Made by a program: the position numbers and the translations under genes. The notes beneath the pieces are model-generated. The model searched no databases, was not told the origin of the DNA, and saw nothing but the letters and a program-made list of their open reading frames with translations. A stretch of 64,000 bases of DNA from Arcobacteraceae bacterium (GTDB taxonomy: Bacteria; Campylobacterota; Campylobacteria; Campylobacterales; Arcobacteraceae), in contig JAQUAG010000006.1 in NCBI GenBank assembly GCA_028687375.1, positions 44,120-108,119 of the forward strand. Direction: 5' to 3'. Below, one piece after another: positions 17,348-25,952 of the stretch; position 1 is the stretch's first letter; each line of letters begins with the position of its first letter.

Positions 17348-19249
17348 ATGAATAATACAAAGCTACTTTTTGGTATCCATTGCCATCAACCAATTGATAA
17401 TTTTGACCATGTTGTTTATGATGCTATTGCAAAATCATACAAACCATTTTTTCAAACTTTGCAAAATTTTCCTAGCTTTAAATGTTCAGTCCATTTTAGT
17501 GGATGGCTTTTAGAATTTATACAAAAAAATGATTCTGAACTCTTTTCTCTTATTCAAAAGCTTTCAGTCCAAATTGAATTTTTTAGTGGTGGTTTTTATG
17601 AACCTATCTTAGCTTCAATCCCTTCAAAAGATAGAATAGCTCAAATACAAAAGCTTAATATTTTCATAGAAACATACTTCAATCAAACCCCAAAAGGACT
17701 TTGGCTCACTGAAAGAGTTTGGGATGATTCAATTATTGGTGATTTAAAAAAATGTGGCATAGAATATGTAATAGTTGATGATTATCATCTCCTTTCAAAT
17801 GGAACTACACAAAATCTACAAGGGTACTATCTCACAGAAAATAATGGTGAAACAATCGCCCTATTTCCAATAAGTAAAGATTTACGATATACCATTCCAT
17901 TTTCTTCAACAGCTCAAATCGAAGAGAAACTTGAATCATTTAGCAGTAAAGATGGCTCAAATGGTGCGATAATATTCGACGATGGGGAAAAATTTGGAAT
18001 ATGGCCAAAAACTTATGAGTTGTGCTATGAACATGGTTGGCTTAAAGATTTTTTTGCATTAGATGTTACAAATGGAACTATCGAGTCACAAACTTATAAA
18101 GAGTTTTTTGAATCAAACAAACCCCTTGGTTTAATCTACCTAAAAACAGTTTCCTATGAAGAGATGGGACATTGGTCAAATCTTGATAGAAGCTATCACT
18201 ATAGTCAAAGTGGTATTTGGAAAAACTTTTTTATCAAATATCAAGAGAGTAATTGGATACATAAAAGAGTTTTAGAACTTTCAAAGAATCAAACAGATGA
18301 TGAACTTTATCTTGATTGTTTATACAAAGCACAATGTAATGATGTACTTTGGCACGGTGTCTTTGGAGGAATTTATCTTCCAAATCTAAGAGACAATGCC
18401 TATAAATATATCATAGAGTGTGAAAAGATGCAACCTTTAGAAGCTTTGAGCATTTACGATATCGATTTTGATGGATATCTTGAGTATAAACTTTCAAGTA
18501 ACGATTTACTAGCTATTGTTAAACCAAATCTAGGTGCAAGTATAGTTGAACTTGATATAAAAGCTAAAAACTTCAATCTTTTAAATACCCTCACAAGAAG
18601 AGAAGAGGAGTATCACAAAAATATCAAAAAAGAGGCAAAGCTAGAAAACAATGAAATAGCTACAATTCACGATAATGTTCTTACAATGGATGAAAATATC
18701 CAAATCCATCAAGATAGCTATCTGAAAAAATCTTCGATGAACTCTATTTGTGATGATTCATCTCTTTTTACTCAATTTATCAATTTGAGTGATGCTATAT
18801 TTACACCAATAAAAGAAAATGAATCTACCTTCACACATACTTTTAATATGATGGGTAAAGAGGGAAATATCCAAAAAGAATATTCTTTAAAAAATAATAC
18901 TTTAGAAACAAATATCATTTTAGAAACGCAAGAAAAAAGAAAAATGAAATTTGTAGATGAGTGGAATTTACATTTTGCAATTTATAATATTTTAGAGATA
19001 AATGGAAAACTTTTAGAAGATAACCTAACTATCACTTCAAATAAATTAGAGATATTTGACCCATATCTTAGCTCTAAAATCATATTTGATTTAACAAGTG
19101 AAACTGAAATTTTTATATCTAAAGATTTTACAGTAAGCCAAAGTGAATCTGGACTTGACTTAACAGTTCAACATCTTTCTCTCCAATTTGTAACCAACTT
19201 TAGTAATACTCTTGAGTACAAAATAACATTTAAAATCAAAGAGGTATGA
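17348..19249 (+). CDS. GH57 4-alpha-glucanotransferase / alpha-amylase
   Basis: The 633-residue protein has the architecture of Thermococcus-type 4-alpha-glucanotransferase: a GH57 barrel (residues 1 to about 290; LLFGIHCHQPIDNFDHV), a central helical part, and a beta-rich C-terminal domain (about 385-630). GLWLTERVWDDSI holds the nucleophile Glu and GAIIFDDGEKFGIWP the acid Asp. It would disproportionate or trim alpha-1,4-glucans in the cytoplasm; no signal peptide is present. It is the first gene of the plus arm. An AGGA sequence lies 8 nt before the ATG. The next gene overlaps its stop. Confidence 0.9.
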   Translation: MNNTKLLFGIHCHQPIDNFDHVVYDAIAKSYKPFFQTLQNFPSFKCSVHFSGWLLEFIQKNDSELFSLIQKLSVQIEFFSGGFYEPILASIPSKDRIAQIQKLNIFIETYFNQTPKGLWLTERVWDDSIIGDLKKCGIEYVIVDDYHLLSNGTTQNLQGYYLTENNGETIALFPISKDLRYTIPFSSTAQIEEKLESFSSKDGSNGAIIFDDGEKFGIWPKTYELCYEHGWLKDFFALDVTNGTIESQTYKEFFESNKPLGLIYLKTVSYEEMGHWSNLDRSYHYSQSGIWKNFFIKYQESNWIHKRVLELSKNQTDDELYLDCLYKAQCNDVLWHGVFGGIYLPNLRDNAYKYIIECEKMQPLEALSIYDIDFDGYLEYKLSSNDLLAIVKPNLGASIVELDIKAKNFNLLNTLTRREEEYHKNIKKEAKLENNEIATIHDNVLTMDENIQIHQDSYLKKSSMNSICDDSSLFTQFINLSDAIFTPIKENESTFTHTFNMMGKEGNIQKEYSLKNNTLETNIILETQEKRKMKFVDEWNLHFAIYNILEINGKLLEDNLTITSNKLEIFDPYLSSKIIFDLTSETEIFISKDFTVSQSESGLDLTVQHLSLQFVTNFSNTLEYKITFKIKEV

Positions 19250-20445
19250 TGAAAAAAGTAGTAATAATAGGCGGTGGATTTTCAGGAATCTACGCCCTTA
19301 GAGAATTAGCCAAGCAAAGTGATATAAAAATCACAATTATAGATAAGCACCCGTATCATAACTTACAGCCAGAAGTCTATGACTTAATAGCAAACAAATC
19401 AAATATTTCAGATGTTACGATAGATTTACCAAGCCTTTGTGCTGGTTTGCATCATTCCTATTTAGAATTTAAAAATTTAAGAGTTACCTCTATAGATTTT
19501 CAAACTCAAAATATCTTTACCCAAGAAGATGAGATAGTTACTTATGATTATTTGATTTTAGCTATGGGGACAAGAACACTTTTTCCCACTTCAATTGAGG
19601 GGCTAAATAATACAGATGATATTAAAAAACTCCACAAAGCCCTCTTTTTCAAGCAAAGTTTTGAAACACAACTTTTCAATAAAGTAAGTGACGAAGCAAA
19701 AAAATGTGATAAAACACAAATAGTTGTCGTTGGTGCTGGACTTAGTGGTGTTGAAATTGCTGCTGAGATGGCTAACTATGCAAAACAATTTTTTGAAAGG
19801 GGAAATTTTATTTGTGATAACTTGAAAATCTCTCTCATTAGTTCAGGAGATACAATTTTAAGTGGATTTCATAAAAAAATTGTCCAAATGTCAAACGATA
19901 GATTGAAAGATTTGAAAATAGATATCATAACAAATGCAAAGATGACAAGTAGTGATGAGGAGTTTTTATATCTTAGTAATGGTACACATATAAGATATTC
20001 ATTTATTGTTTTTGCTGGTGGAATTGAAGCTTCAAATCTCTCAACAAAACTTAATCTTTCAAAAAATAAGAAAAATCAAATCATTGTAAATGGATATCTC
20101 CAAACAAAAGAATATCCAAATGTTTTTGCTATTGGAGATATTGCACAGATAAAAAATAAAGAGGGGCAAATTATGCCTGCAAATGTCACAGTTGCAAAAA
20201 TAAGTGCAAAATGTGCAGCCCATAATATTGTAAATAGTATAAAAGATAAAGAGTTAAAAGTTTGTGATCCAAAACTTGAAGGAACTCTAATAGCTTTAGG
20301 TGGAAGATATGCGGTATGTGACCTTTATGGAATAGTTCAAGTAAAAGGATTTATAGGATATTTGATAAAACAATTTGTATTTTTAAGATATAAATTACCA
20401 CTTTTAAGAATCATTAAAAATGGACATAAAAAGCTTACAATGTAG
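19246..20445 (+). CDS. NDH-2-like FAD/NAD(P)-dependent oxidoreductase
   Basis: The 399-residue protein has two dinucleotide-binding folds: KKVVIIGGGFSGIYALREL at the N-terminus for FAD and TQIVVVGAGLSGVEIAAEM (about residues 159-177) for NAD(P)H. YLILAMGTRTLFP and NVFAIGDIAQI are the usual linking and second FAD motifs. This fits type II NADH dehydrogenase or a sulfide:quinone-like relative; the cysteines required for sulfide oxidation are not obvious. The ATG overlaps the preceding stop (ATGATG at 19246), so coupling with the GH57 gene is likely. The C-terminus is basic and amphipathic, suggesting peripheral membrane binding. Confidence 0.82.
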   Translation: MMKKVVIIGGGFSGIYALRELAKQSDIKITIIDKHPYHNLQPEVYDLIANKSNISDVTIDLPSLCAGLHHSYLEFKNLRVTSIDFQTQNIFTQEDEIVTYDYLILAMGTRTLFPTSIEGLNNTDDIKKLHKALFFKQSFETQLFNKVSDEAKKCDKTQIVVVGAGLSGVEIAAEMANYAKQFFERGNFICDNLKISLISSGDTILSGFHKKIVQMSNDRLKDLKIDIITNAKMTSSDEEFLYLSNGTHIRYSFIVFAGGIEASNLSTKLNLSKNKKNQIIVNGYLQTKEYPNVFAIGDIAQIKNKEGQIMPANVTVAKISAKCAAHNIVNSIKDKELKVCDPKLEGTLIALGGRYAVCDLYGIVQVKGFIGYLIKQFVFLRYKLPLLRIIKNGHKKLTM

Positions 20446-20453
20446 CTTTTTTT
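20428..20453 (+). terminator. Rho-independent-like terminator
   Basis: AAAAAGCT and AGCTTTTT (20428-20435 and 20444-20451) form a perfect 8-bp stem with an 8-nt loop, followed by more T residues. The hairpin includes the stop codon of the flavoprotein gene. Confidence 0.55.
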
Positions 20454-20518
20454 CTTTTTGTTGTTTCTCTCTTTTGACTCCTTTTTTTGTTATAATTTCA
20501 AAAAAATTGGAGTCTTTT

Positions 20519-21310
20519 ATGCGTTATATATTTCTAGTACTTTTAGTATTAATCTTTCAAGGTTGTGGAGAACAACAACCAAAACTTTGTATTTCACAAC
20601 AAGAGTTAGTATCTAAAAGTTATAGTGAACTAAGTGTTGTAGCTAAATCAATCAAAGAGCAAGAGAGTGCTATGAGTGATTTTGCAAAATTTATCGATAT
20701 TATGAAAAGTTATGTAAGTGATTATTCAAATACAATTCAAGCAAGTGCTTATTTTTCAAATGCACTTAGAGTCTTACCAATCCCATACGCTGGGGAAGTT
20801 TCAAATGCTACAAAATTGGTTTCAAACAGTTTAGTTACTCTAAACAATACAGCCTCTGCCCTTCATAAATATAGAGAAAGTAGTGCAATTTTTATCAAAG
20901 AATACAATCAATTAGGTGAAAATCCAACTCCAAGTGCATTAGCCGAACTTTCTAAATATGCAGATAATACTCTCATCATCGATGCTTTAGCTCTTCAAGG
21001 AGAGATGGAACAAATCTCAAAAACAACGGAAGGACTCTTAACTGCAACACAAATCATCTCTACAACATCAACAACTGCTTTAAATTATTTAGGAAAAGCA
21101 AAATCTTTATTAGGTGGAACAGAAGAGATAACTGTTGAAGATAAAGAAGCTATCGCAAAATCAAAAGATGGTTTTAAATCAAATCTAGCACAATTAAATA
21201 CCCATATCAATATGCTTAAAAACAGTGCCATGCTCAATCGTCAAGGGATAGCAAAAGCTAGAGTGATTTCTGATTTGGCGGTTGAGGTTAACGATAGAGC
21301 AAAAGAGTAA
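20519..21310 (+). CDS. Predicted lipoprotein, coiled-coil rich
   Basis: I place the start at the ATG 20519, 7 nt after GGAG, rather than at the upstream ATG 20420, which would overlap the previous gene and its terminator. The 263-residue product begins MRYIFLVLLVLIFQGCGE, a lipoprotein signal with Cys at position 16. The rest is helical and rich in Ala, Ser, Leu and Asn, with heptad-like stretches such as SELSVVAKSIKEQESAMSDF and a C-terminal helix. It should be anchored in the inner or outer membrane facing the periplasm. No known family is recognised. Confidence 0.7.
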   Translation: MRYIFLVLLVLIFQGCGEQQPKLCISQQELVSKSYSELSVVAKSIKEQESAMSDFAKFIDIMKSYVSDYSNTIQASAYFSNALRVLPIPYAGEVSNATKLVSNSLVTLNNTASALHKYRESSAIFIKEYNQLGENPTPSALAELSKYADNTLIIDALALQGEMEQISKTTEGLLTATQIISTTSTTALNYLGKAKSLLGGTEEITVEDKEAIAKSKDGFKSNLAQLNTHINMLKNSAMLNRQGIAKARVISDLAVEVNDRAKE

Positions 21311-21402
21311 AATATATTCACCAACTTATACATTAAGGGTAAAATTATTACCTCAACAAGAATAAAAACCGTTACGCTAATATTACTAAAAAAAGAGATT
21401 TC

Positions 21403-21873
21403 ATGATAAACTTTATTTCAAATATTCAAACAACAATTATAGGGACGATTGATAAAAATAATCTCCCTTTCTCTTCGTATGCTCCATACATCTATAATAA
21501 TAATCATTTTTATATCTACATCTCCAGCATCGCAACGCACACAAAAAATATAGAGTTAAATCCACACGCTTCTTTATTTTTTATAGAAGATGAGAGTAAG
21601 AGTACAAACCTTTTTGCTAGAAAACGAATATCGTTGCAGTGTAAATCACAAAAAATTGCTAGAGAAAGTGAACGATTTGAAGAGATACTCACTTTGTTTA
21701 GTGCAAAATTTGATACTTCTATGGTTGCTATGCTCAAAAAGATGATGGACTTTAATCTGTTTGAATTAAAAGTAACCTCAGGTGAAGCGACTTTTGGTTT
21801 TGGTGATGCTTATCTTATTGGTGGAGCTAATATGAATGAGTTAGTCCCAAGGCAAAGTGGCGGACATAAATAA
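21403..21873 (+). CDS. HugZ-like heme utilisation / pyridoxamine-phosphate-oxidase-fold protein
   Basis: The 156-residue protein has the split-barrel pattern of the HugZ family: TTIIGTIDKNNLPFSSYAPY, then HFYIYISSIATHTKNIELNPHASLF (in part), and an end of YLIGGANMNELVPRQSGGHK. In Helicobacter HugZ the C-terminal His-containing loop binds heme and the enzyme degrades it to release iron. This protein lacks the extra N-terminal part of the 250-residue HugZ. AAGAG precedes the ATG. Family membership is fairly sure; heme oxygenase activity is inferred. Confidence 0.75.
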   Translation: MINFISNIQTTIIGTIDKNNLPFSSYAPYIYNNNHFYIYISSIATHTKNIELNPHASLFFIEDESKSTNLFARKRISLQCKSQKIARESERFEEILTLFSAKFDTSMVAMLKKMMDFNLFELKVTSGEATFGFGDAYLIGGANMNELVPRQSGGHK

Positions 21874-21929
21874 AATAACATACTTACCACTAAACTTATT
21901 AGCTATAATACAACTCAAGGAGATAAAAT

Positions 21930-22721
21930 ATGTGGTTATTTACAAGTTGTGATTTAAAATTTGATATCGTTACTCCGACACCTTTTGTCCTTATGCTACG
22001 CCCTCGTAGTAATAAAAATCAATGGATTGCTTATGAAGAGTACAAAATCGTCCCAAGTGTTCCTGTTGTTGAATTTACAGATATTTATGGCAATCTTTGT
22101 CAAAGGTTGATAGCACCTGCTGGAAATTTTTCGATTCACACTGCTGCAAAAGTTATGACGGCTGATAGTATAGACCAAGGATTTGGTGCTCCATTTATAG
22201 AGATACAAAATCTACCCCAATCTACCCTTATCTATCTACTGCCTAGTCGTTACTGTGAAGCTGACCGTTTTTGTCAAATGGCTACAGAGATAACAGCAGG
22301 TGAACTTTGGGGATACAATCAAGTAGTAGCTATAGTAAAATGGATGCAAAAAAATATCAGTTTTGAACCAAATATCAGTGATACACTTGTATCAGCGATA
22401 GAGGTCAATATGAGAGGATATGGTGTGTGTAGAGACTTTTCTCATCTTGGAATTGCATTGTGTCGAAGTCTTAGTATTCCAGCTCGAATGGTGGTTGGAT
22501 ATCTTCACAATCTAGAACCCATGGATTTACACGCTTGGTTTGAAGCTTATGTTGGAGATAGATGGTATTTGTTTGATGCGACACAAACTGAAGTAAAAGG
22601 TGGCTATGTAGCGATTGGTTATGGTAGAGATGCAGCGGATGTTGCTATTTATAACCAATTTGGTCCAAGTTTATATCCATTTTTGCATCAAGTAAATGTT
22701 GAACAAATTGAAAATGACTAA
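21930..22721 (+). CDS. Transglutaminase-like cysteine protease family protein (first of pair)
   Basis: The 263-residue protein has the papain-like triad of the transglutaminase core: GYGVCRDFSHLGIALCR (Cys about 168), MDLHAWFEAYVGDRW (His about 206) and LFDATQTE (Asp about 221). The N-terminal 100 residues are a beta domain. No signal peptide is visible. AAGGAGA precedes the start. Bacterial relatives act as proteases or peptide-modifying enzymes, often encoded as tandem genes as here. The substrate is unknown. Confidence 0.85.
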   Translation: MWLFTSCDLKFDIVTPTPFVLMLRPRSNKNQWIAYEEYKIVPSVPVVEFTDIYGNLCQRLIAPAGNFSIHTAAKVMTADSIDQGFGAPFIEIQNLPQSTLIYLLPSRYCEADRFCQMATEITAGELWGYNQVVAIVKWMQKNISFEPNISDTLVSAIEVNMRGYGVCRDFSHLGIALCRSLSIPARMVVGYLHNLEPMDLHAWFEAYVGDRWYLFDATQTEVKGGYVAIGYGRDAADVAIYNQFGPSLYPFLHQVNVEQIEND

Positions 22722-22751
22722 ACTTTTTCAATAAAACAAGAAAGGTAAAAT

Positions 22752-23603
22752 ATGAAACGCTATAAAATTATCCATCGTACATATTATAACTATTCTTCCA
22801 ATGTCACCCTTGGGGAACATCGTTTACTTTTACGCCCACGAGAAGATCATGAACTTCGTATAGAATCTTTTATCTTAAATAGTACACCAAAAGCAAAAAT
22901 ACTTTGGCATAGAGATGTTGAGGGAAATTCGGTTGCGATTGCTACTTTTAGTGGGCAAACACAACAACTTCTAATCGAAAGTGAATTGATTATTCAACAA
23001 TACAACGAATCTCCTCTTAACTTTATAGTGGATAGTTACGCTATATCTTTCCCTTTCCAATATACAAATAATGATTATTTTACCCTTTCTCCTTATATGG
23101 TATTACCAGACCAGCACACAAGAGAACTCTTAAATAATATGATTTTCAATATTTACAAAACAAATGAACAAATCGAAACATACACTCTCCTCCAAAGACT
23201 AAGTTCATATATCTATCGAACATTTACTTATACGATACGAGAAGAACCAGGTGTACAAACACCTCAACAAACACTTTCACTAGGCTCTGGCTCTTGCCGT
23301 GATTTTGCTTTGCTTTTTATGGAAACAGTCAAATGTTTAGGACTTGCTTCGAGGTTTGTAAGTGGCTATCTTTATGCACCACTTATGTCTTCTTTGGTTG
23401 GCTCTACCCATGCTTGGGCTGAGGTTTATTTGCCTGGTGGTGGATGGATAGGGTTTGACCCAACTATTGGAGATATTGCAGGTGCTGACCATATCCCTGT
23501 CGCTGTATCGAGACTTGCTGATTCTGTGCCTCCAATCTCTGGGTCGTTTACAGGTAGAGCAAATTCTTCCCTTGATGTTGGAGTGTGGGTTACCCTTACT
23601 TAA
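22752..23603 (+). CDS. Transglutaminase-like protein with N-terminal beta domain (second of pair)
   Basis: The 283-residue protein has an N-terminal transglutaminase beta-domain (YKIIHRTYYNYSSNVTLGEH, LLLRPR) and a core with GSGSCRDFALLFMETV (Cys), GSTHAWAEVYLPGGGW (His) and GFDPTIG (Asp). The P-G-G-G-W-I-G-F-D-P-T ending is typical of the COG1305 group. It lies 30 bp after its paralogue, with AAAGGT before the ATG. The two differ in length and sequence, so they are not a recent duplication; they may act together. Confidence 0.88.
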   Translation: MKRYKIIHRTYYNYSSNVTLGEHRLLLRPREDHELRIESFILNSTPKAKILWHRDVEGNSVAIATFSGQTQQLLIESELIIQQYNESPLNFIVDSYAISFPFQYTNNDYFTLSPYMVLPDQHTRELLNNMIFNIYKTNEQIETYTLLQRLSSYIYRTFTYTIREEPGVQTPQQTLSLGSGSCRDFALLFMETVKCLGLASRFVSGYLYAPLMSSLVGSTHAWAEVYLPGGGWIGFDPTIGDIAGADHIPVAVSRLADSVPPISGSFTGRANSSLDVGVWVTLT

Positions 23604-23644
23604 AAGTAATTAAACAGTGTAATCATTTAGAAGCTAATAACTAC

Positions 23645-23650
23645 TATAAT
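23645..23650 (+). promoter_or_regulatory. Candidate -10 box for the gap-pgi-pfk-pyk operon
   Basis: A perfect TATAAT lies 32 bp before the gap start codon in the 78-bp gap after the transglutaminase gene. The -35 region is weak (ATCATT at 17 bp). AT-rich promoters without a clear -35 are common in this phylum. Confidence 0.45.
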
Positions 23651-23681
23651 ATACAAATCTAAAAAGAAAAAGGATAGAAAA

Positions 23682-24677
23682 ATGGCATTAAAAGTAGCAA
23701 TCAACGGAACAGGTAGAATTGGTTTAATAGTGACAAAAATAGTGATGAGTAGAGATGATTTAGAGCTTGTTGCGATTAACTCAACTGCAAAACTTGATAT
23801 GTTGGTGTATTTACTTAAGTATGACTCAGTGCATACAGGTGTAGATGCTCGAATTGTTGATGAGGAAACTATCTCAATCAATGGTAAAAATATCAAAGTT
23901 TTTAGCAAAAGAGACCCAAAAGATATCGATTTTGGTGGATGTGGTGCTAAAGTTGTTATCGAATGTACGGGTGCATTTTTAACTACAGAATCTTGCCAAG
24001 GGCATTTACGAAATGGTGTAGAAAAAGTTGTTATGTCAGCACCTGCAAAAGATGATACACCAACTTATGTTTTAAATATCAATACAGATAAATATAGTGG
24101 AGAAAAAGTTATCTCAAATGCGAGTTGTACAACAAACTGTTTAGCACCTATTTGTAAAGTTTTGGATGATACTTTTGGGATAGCAAATGGTCTTATGACA
24201 ACTATTCACTCTTATACAAACGACCAAAATATCTTAGATGTCAAACACAAAGCTGATTTTAGAAGAGCAAGAGCAGCGGCTGTTAATATGATACCAACTA
24301 CAACGGGAGCTGCAAAAGCTATCGGGCTTGTGATGCCACAACTCAAAGGGAAACTCAATGGATATGCGATGAGAGTTCCTACAGTGGATGTATCAGTTGT
24401 TGACTTAACTGTAAACTTGAAAAAAGAGGTTACAAAAGAGCAAATCAACGAAGCAATAGCAAGTGCAAGTGAAGGGACTTTTAAAGGTTTGATTGAGATA
24501 GATACAGATAAAAGAGTTTCAAGTGACTTTATTGGAAGTACTTACAGTGCTACATTTATACCAGATATGACAAGTGTAGTTGAGGGGACAACGGTGAAAG
24601 TTTTAGCTTGGTATGACAATGAGTGGGGATACAGTTCAAGACTTGTAGATATGGTTAAATTTGTAGGAAATAAATAA
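23682..24677 (+). CDS. gap: Glyceraldehyde-3-phosphate dehydrogenase
   Basis: The 331-residue enzyme oxidises glyceraldehyde-3-phosphate to 1,3-bisphosphoglycerate. VAINGTGRIG is the nucleotide motif, SNASCTTNCLAP holds the catalytic Cys149, and NMIPTTTGAAKA and WYDNEWGYSSR are standard. After the second strand it reads VAINSTAKLDM, with Ser34 where NAD-dependent enzymes usually have Asp (AIND). This resembles NADP-tolerant or gluconeogenic GapB enzymes, so cofactor use is open. AAGGA precedes the ATG, and pgi follows after 2 bp. Confidence 0.96.
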   Translation: MALKVAINGTGRIGLIVTKIVMSRDDLELVAINSTAKLDMLVYLLKYDSVHTGVDARIVDEETISINGKNIKVFSKRDPKDIDFGGCGAKVVIECTGAFLTTESCQGHLRNGVEKVVMSAPAKDDTPTYVLNINTDKYSGEKVISNASCTTNCLAPICKVLDDTFGIANGLMTTIHSYTNDQNILDVKHKADFRRARAAAVNMIPTTTGAAKAIGLVMPQLKGKLNGYAMRVPTVDVSVVDLTVNLKKEVTKEQINEAIASASEGTFKGLIEIDTDKRVSSDFIGSTYSATFIPDMTSVVEGTTVKVLAWYDNEWGYSSRLVDMVKFVGNK

Positions 24678-24679
24678 CA

Positions 24680-25948
24680 ATGCTTGCGTTTGATAGAAAA
24701 TTCAAACCAAAAATTGGTAAAAAAGGGGAAGAGTTCATCGAGGACTCTTTTAAAAAATTAAAAAAAGAGAAAGATAGTAAAACAGTTGGATACTATACTC
24801 TGCCAAACACTACAGCTACTTTATTTGAGGAAATTGAGAATTATATCAATAATAATAAAGATTTGAAAAATAATCTTATTAAAAATATAGCTATTATTGG
24901 AATTGGTGGGTCAAGTTTAGGGACGAAAGCTATTGATTCGATTTTAAGATTTAAAAACCCTTCTGAGATAAAATTGTATTTTTTAGAAAATGGTGACCCT
25001 TTAAATATAAATGTTACTTTAAAAAATATTAACAAAAATGATACTATTTTTATCATAATCAGTAAATCTGGAACAACAATAGAGACAACCTCTATCTTTA
25101 AATATGTTATTAGTAGATATGAAATAGATTTAAACTCAAGTGATACATCAAAACTAATTGCTATTACAGATGAGGATTCTCCTCTTTGGGAATTTGCTCT
25201 TAAATATAATATTTCAAAATTCTCAATTCCTAAAAATGTAGGTGGAAGATTTTCAGTCTTAAGTTCTGTTGGTCTTGTTCCACTTGCAATTGCTGGATAT
25301 GATGTAAAAGCTATTATCTCTGGGGCTTTAAAATTTGAAGAGGAGTTTTTTACAAGAAAACAAAATCATCTTCTAACAAAAGCATATTATTACTATAAAC
25401 ATGGAAAAGACAAACCTATCAATGTACTCTTCTCTTATGCTAGTTCATTTTATTATTTCAACCAATGGTATGTGCAACTTTGGGGTGAGAGTTTAGGAAA
25501 GTTTAACAAAGTACATAAAAAAGTGGGTCTCACTCCTGTTGGACTTGTAGGAAGTGTCGATCAACACTCATTTTTACAACTTGTGATGCAAGGTCCTGAA
25601 GATAAAACAATAACATTTATCAAAGTAAATGATTTTGAAACAGATATAAAAATACCAGATATAAAACTTGATAATATCACTGGTGTAAATTTTATTAACA
25701 ATCACACCTTTAGCGAACTTATCAATGCTCAATGTATGGCAACACTAGAGAGTGTAAATGAAGCAGGAATCCCTGTGGATTTAATAACTGTAAACAATCT
25801 AAGTGAAGCTAATTTAGGATGTTTGATATATTATTATGAACTATTGACTTCTTGTGTTGGTGCGATGTTTGATATAAATACTTACGACCAACCAGGTGTT
25901 GAATTTGGAAAGAAAAAATTAGTTAAAAAATTTGTAAAAGAGGTTTAA
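24680..25948 (+). CDS. pgi: Glucose-6-phosphate isomerase
   Basis: The 422-residue protein belongs to the shorter bacterial and archaeal Pgi group (E. coli Pgi is about 550). IIGIGGSSLGTKAID and ISKSGTTIETT are the phosphate-binding motifs. GGRFSVLSSVGL, GSVDQHSFLQL and QPGVEFGKK, with the catalytic Glu and Lys region, match the family signature. It interconverts glucose-6-phosphate and fructose-6-phosphate. It starts 2 bp after gap and ends 4 bp before pfk, so all are surely cotranscribed. Confidence 0.96.
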   Translation: MLAFDRKFKPKIGKKGEEFIEDSFKKLKKEKDSKTVGYYTLPNTTATLFEEIENYINNNKDLKNNLIKNIAIIGIGGSSLGTKAIDSILRFKNPSEIKLYFLENGDPLNINVTLKNINKNDTIFIIISKSGTTIETTSIFKYVISRYEIDLNSSDTSKLIAITDEDSPLWEFALKYNISKFSIPKNVGGRFSVLSSVGLVPLAIAGYDVKAIISGALKFEEEFFTRKQNHLLTKAYYYYKHGKDKPINVLFSYASSFYYFNQWYVQLWGESLGKFNKVHKKVGLTPVGLVGSVDQHSFLQLVMQGPEDKTITFIKVNDFETDIKIPDIKLDNITGVNFINNHTFSELINAQCMATLESVNEAGIPVDLITVNNLSEANLGCLIYYYELLTSCVGAMFDINTYDQPGVEFGKKKLVKKFVKEV

Positions 25949-25952
25949 AACT

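Noticed and set aside
20420..20518. Upstream ATG of the lipoprotein gene at 20420
   Set aside because: It overlaps the flavoprotein gene and its terminator and hides the signal peptide; 20519 has GGAG at 7 nt and a lipobox.
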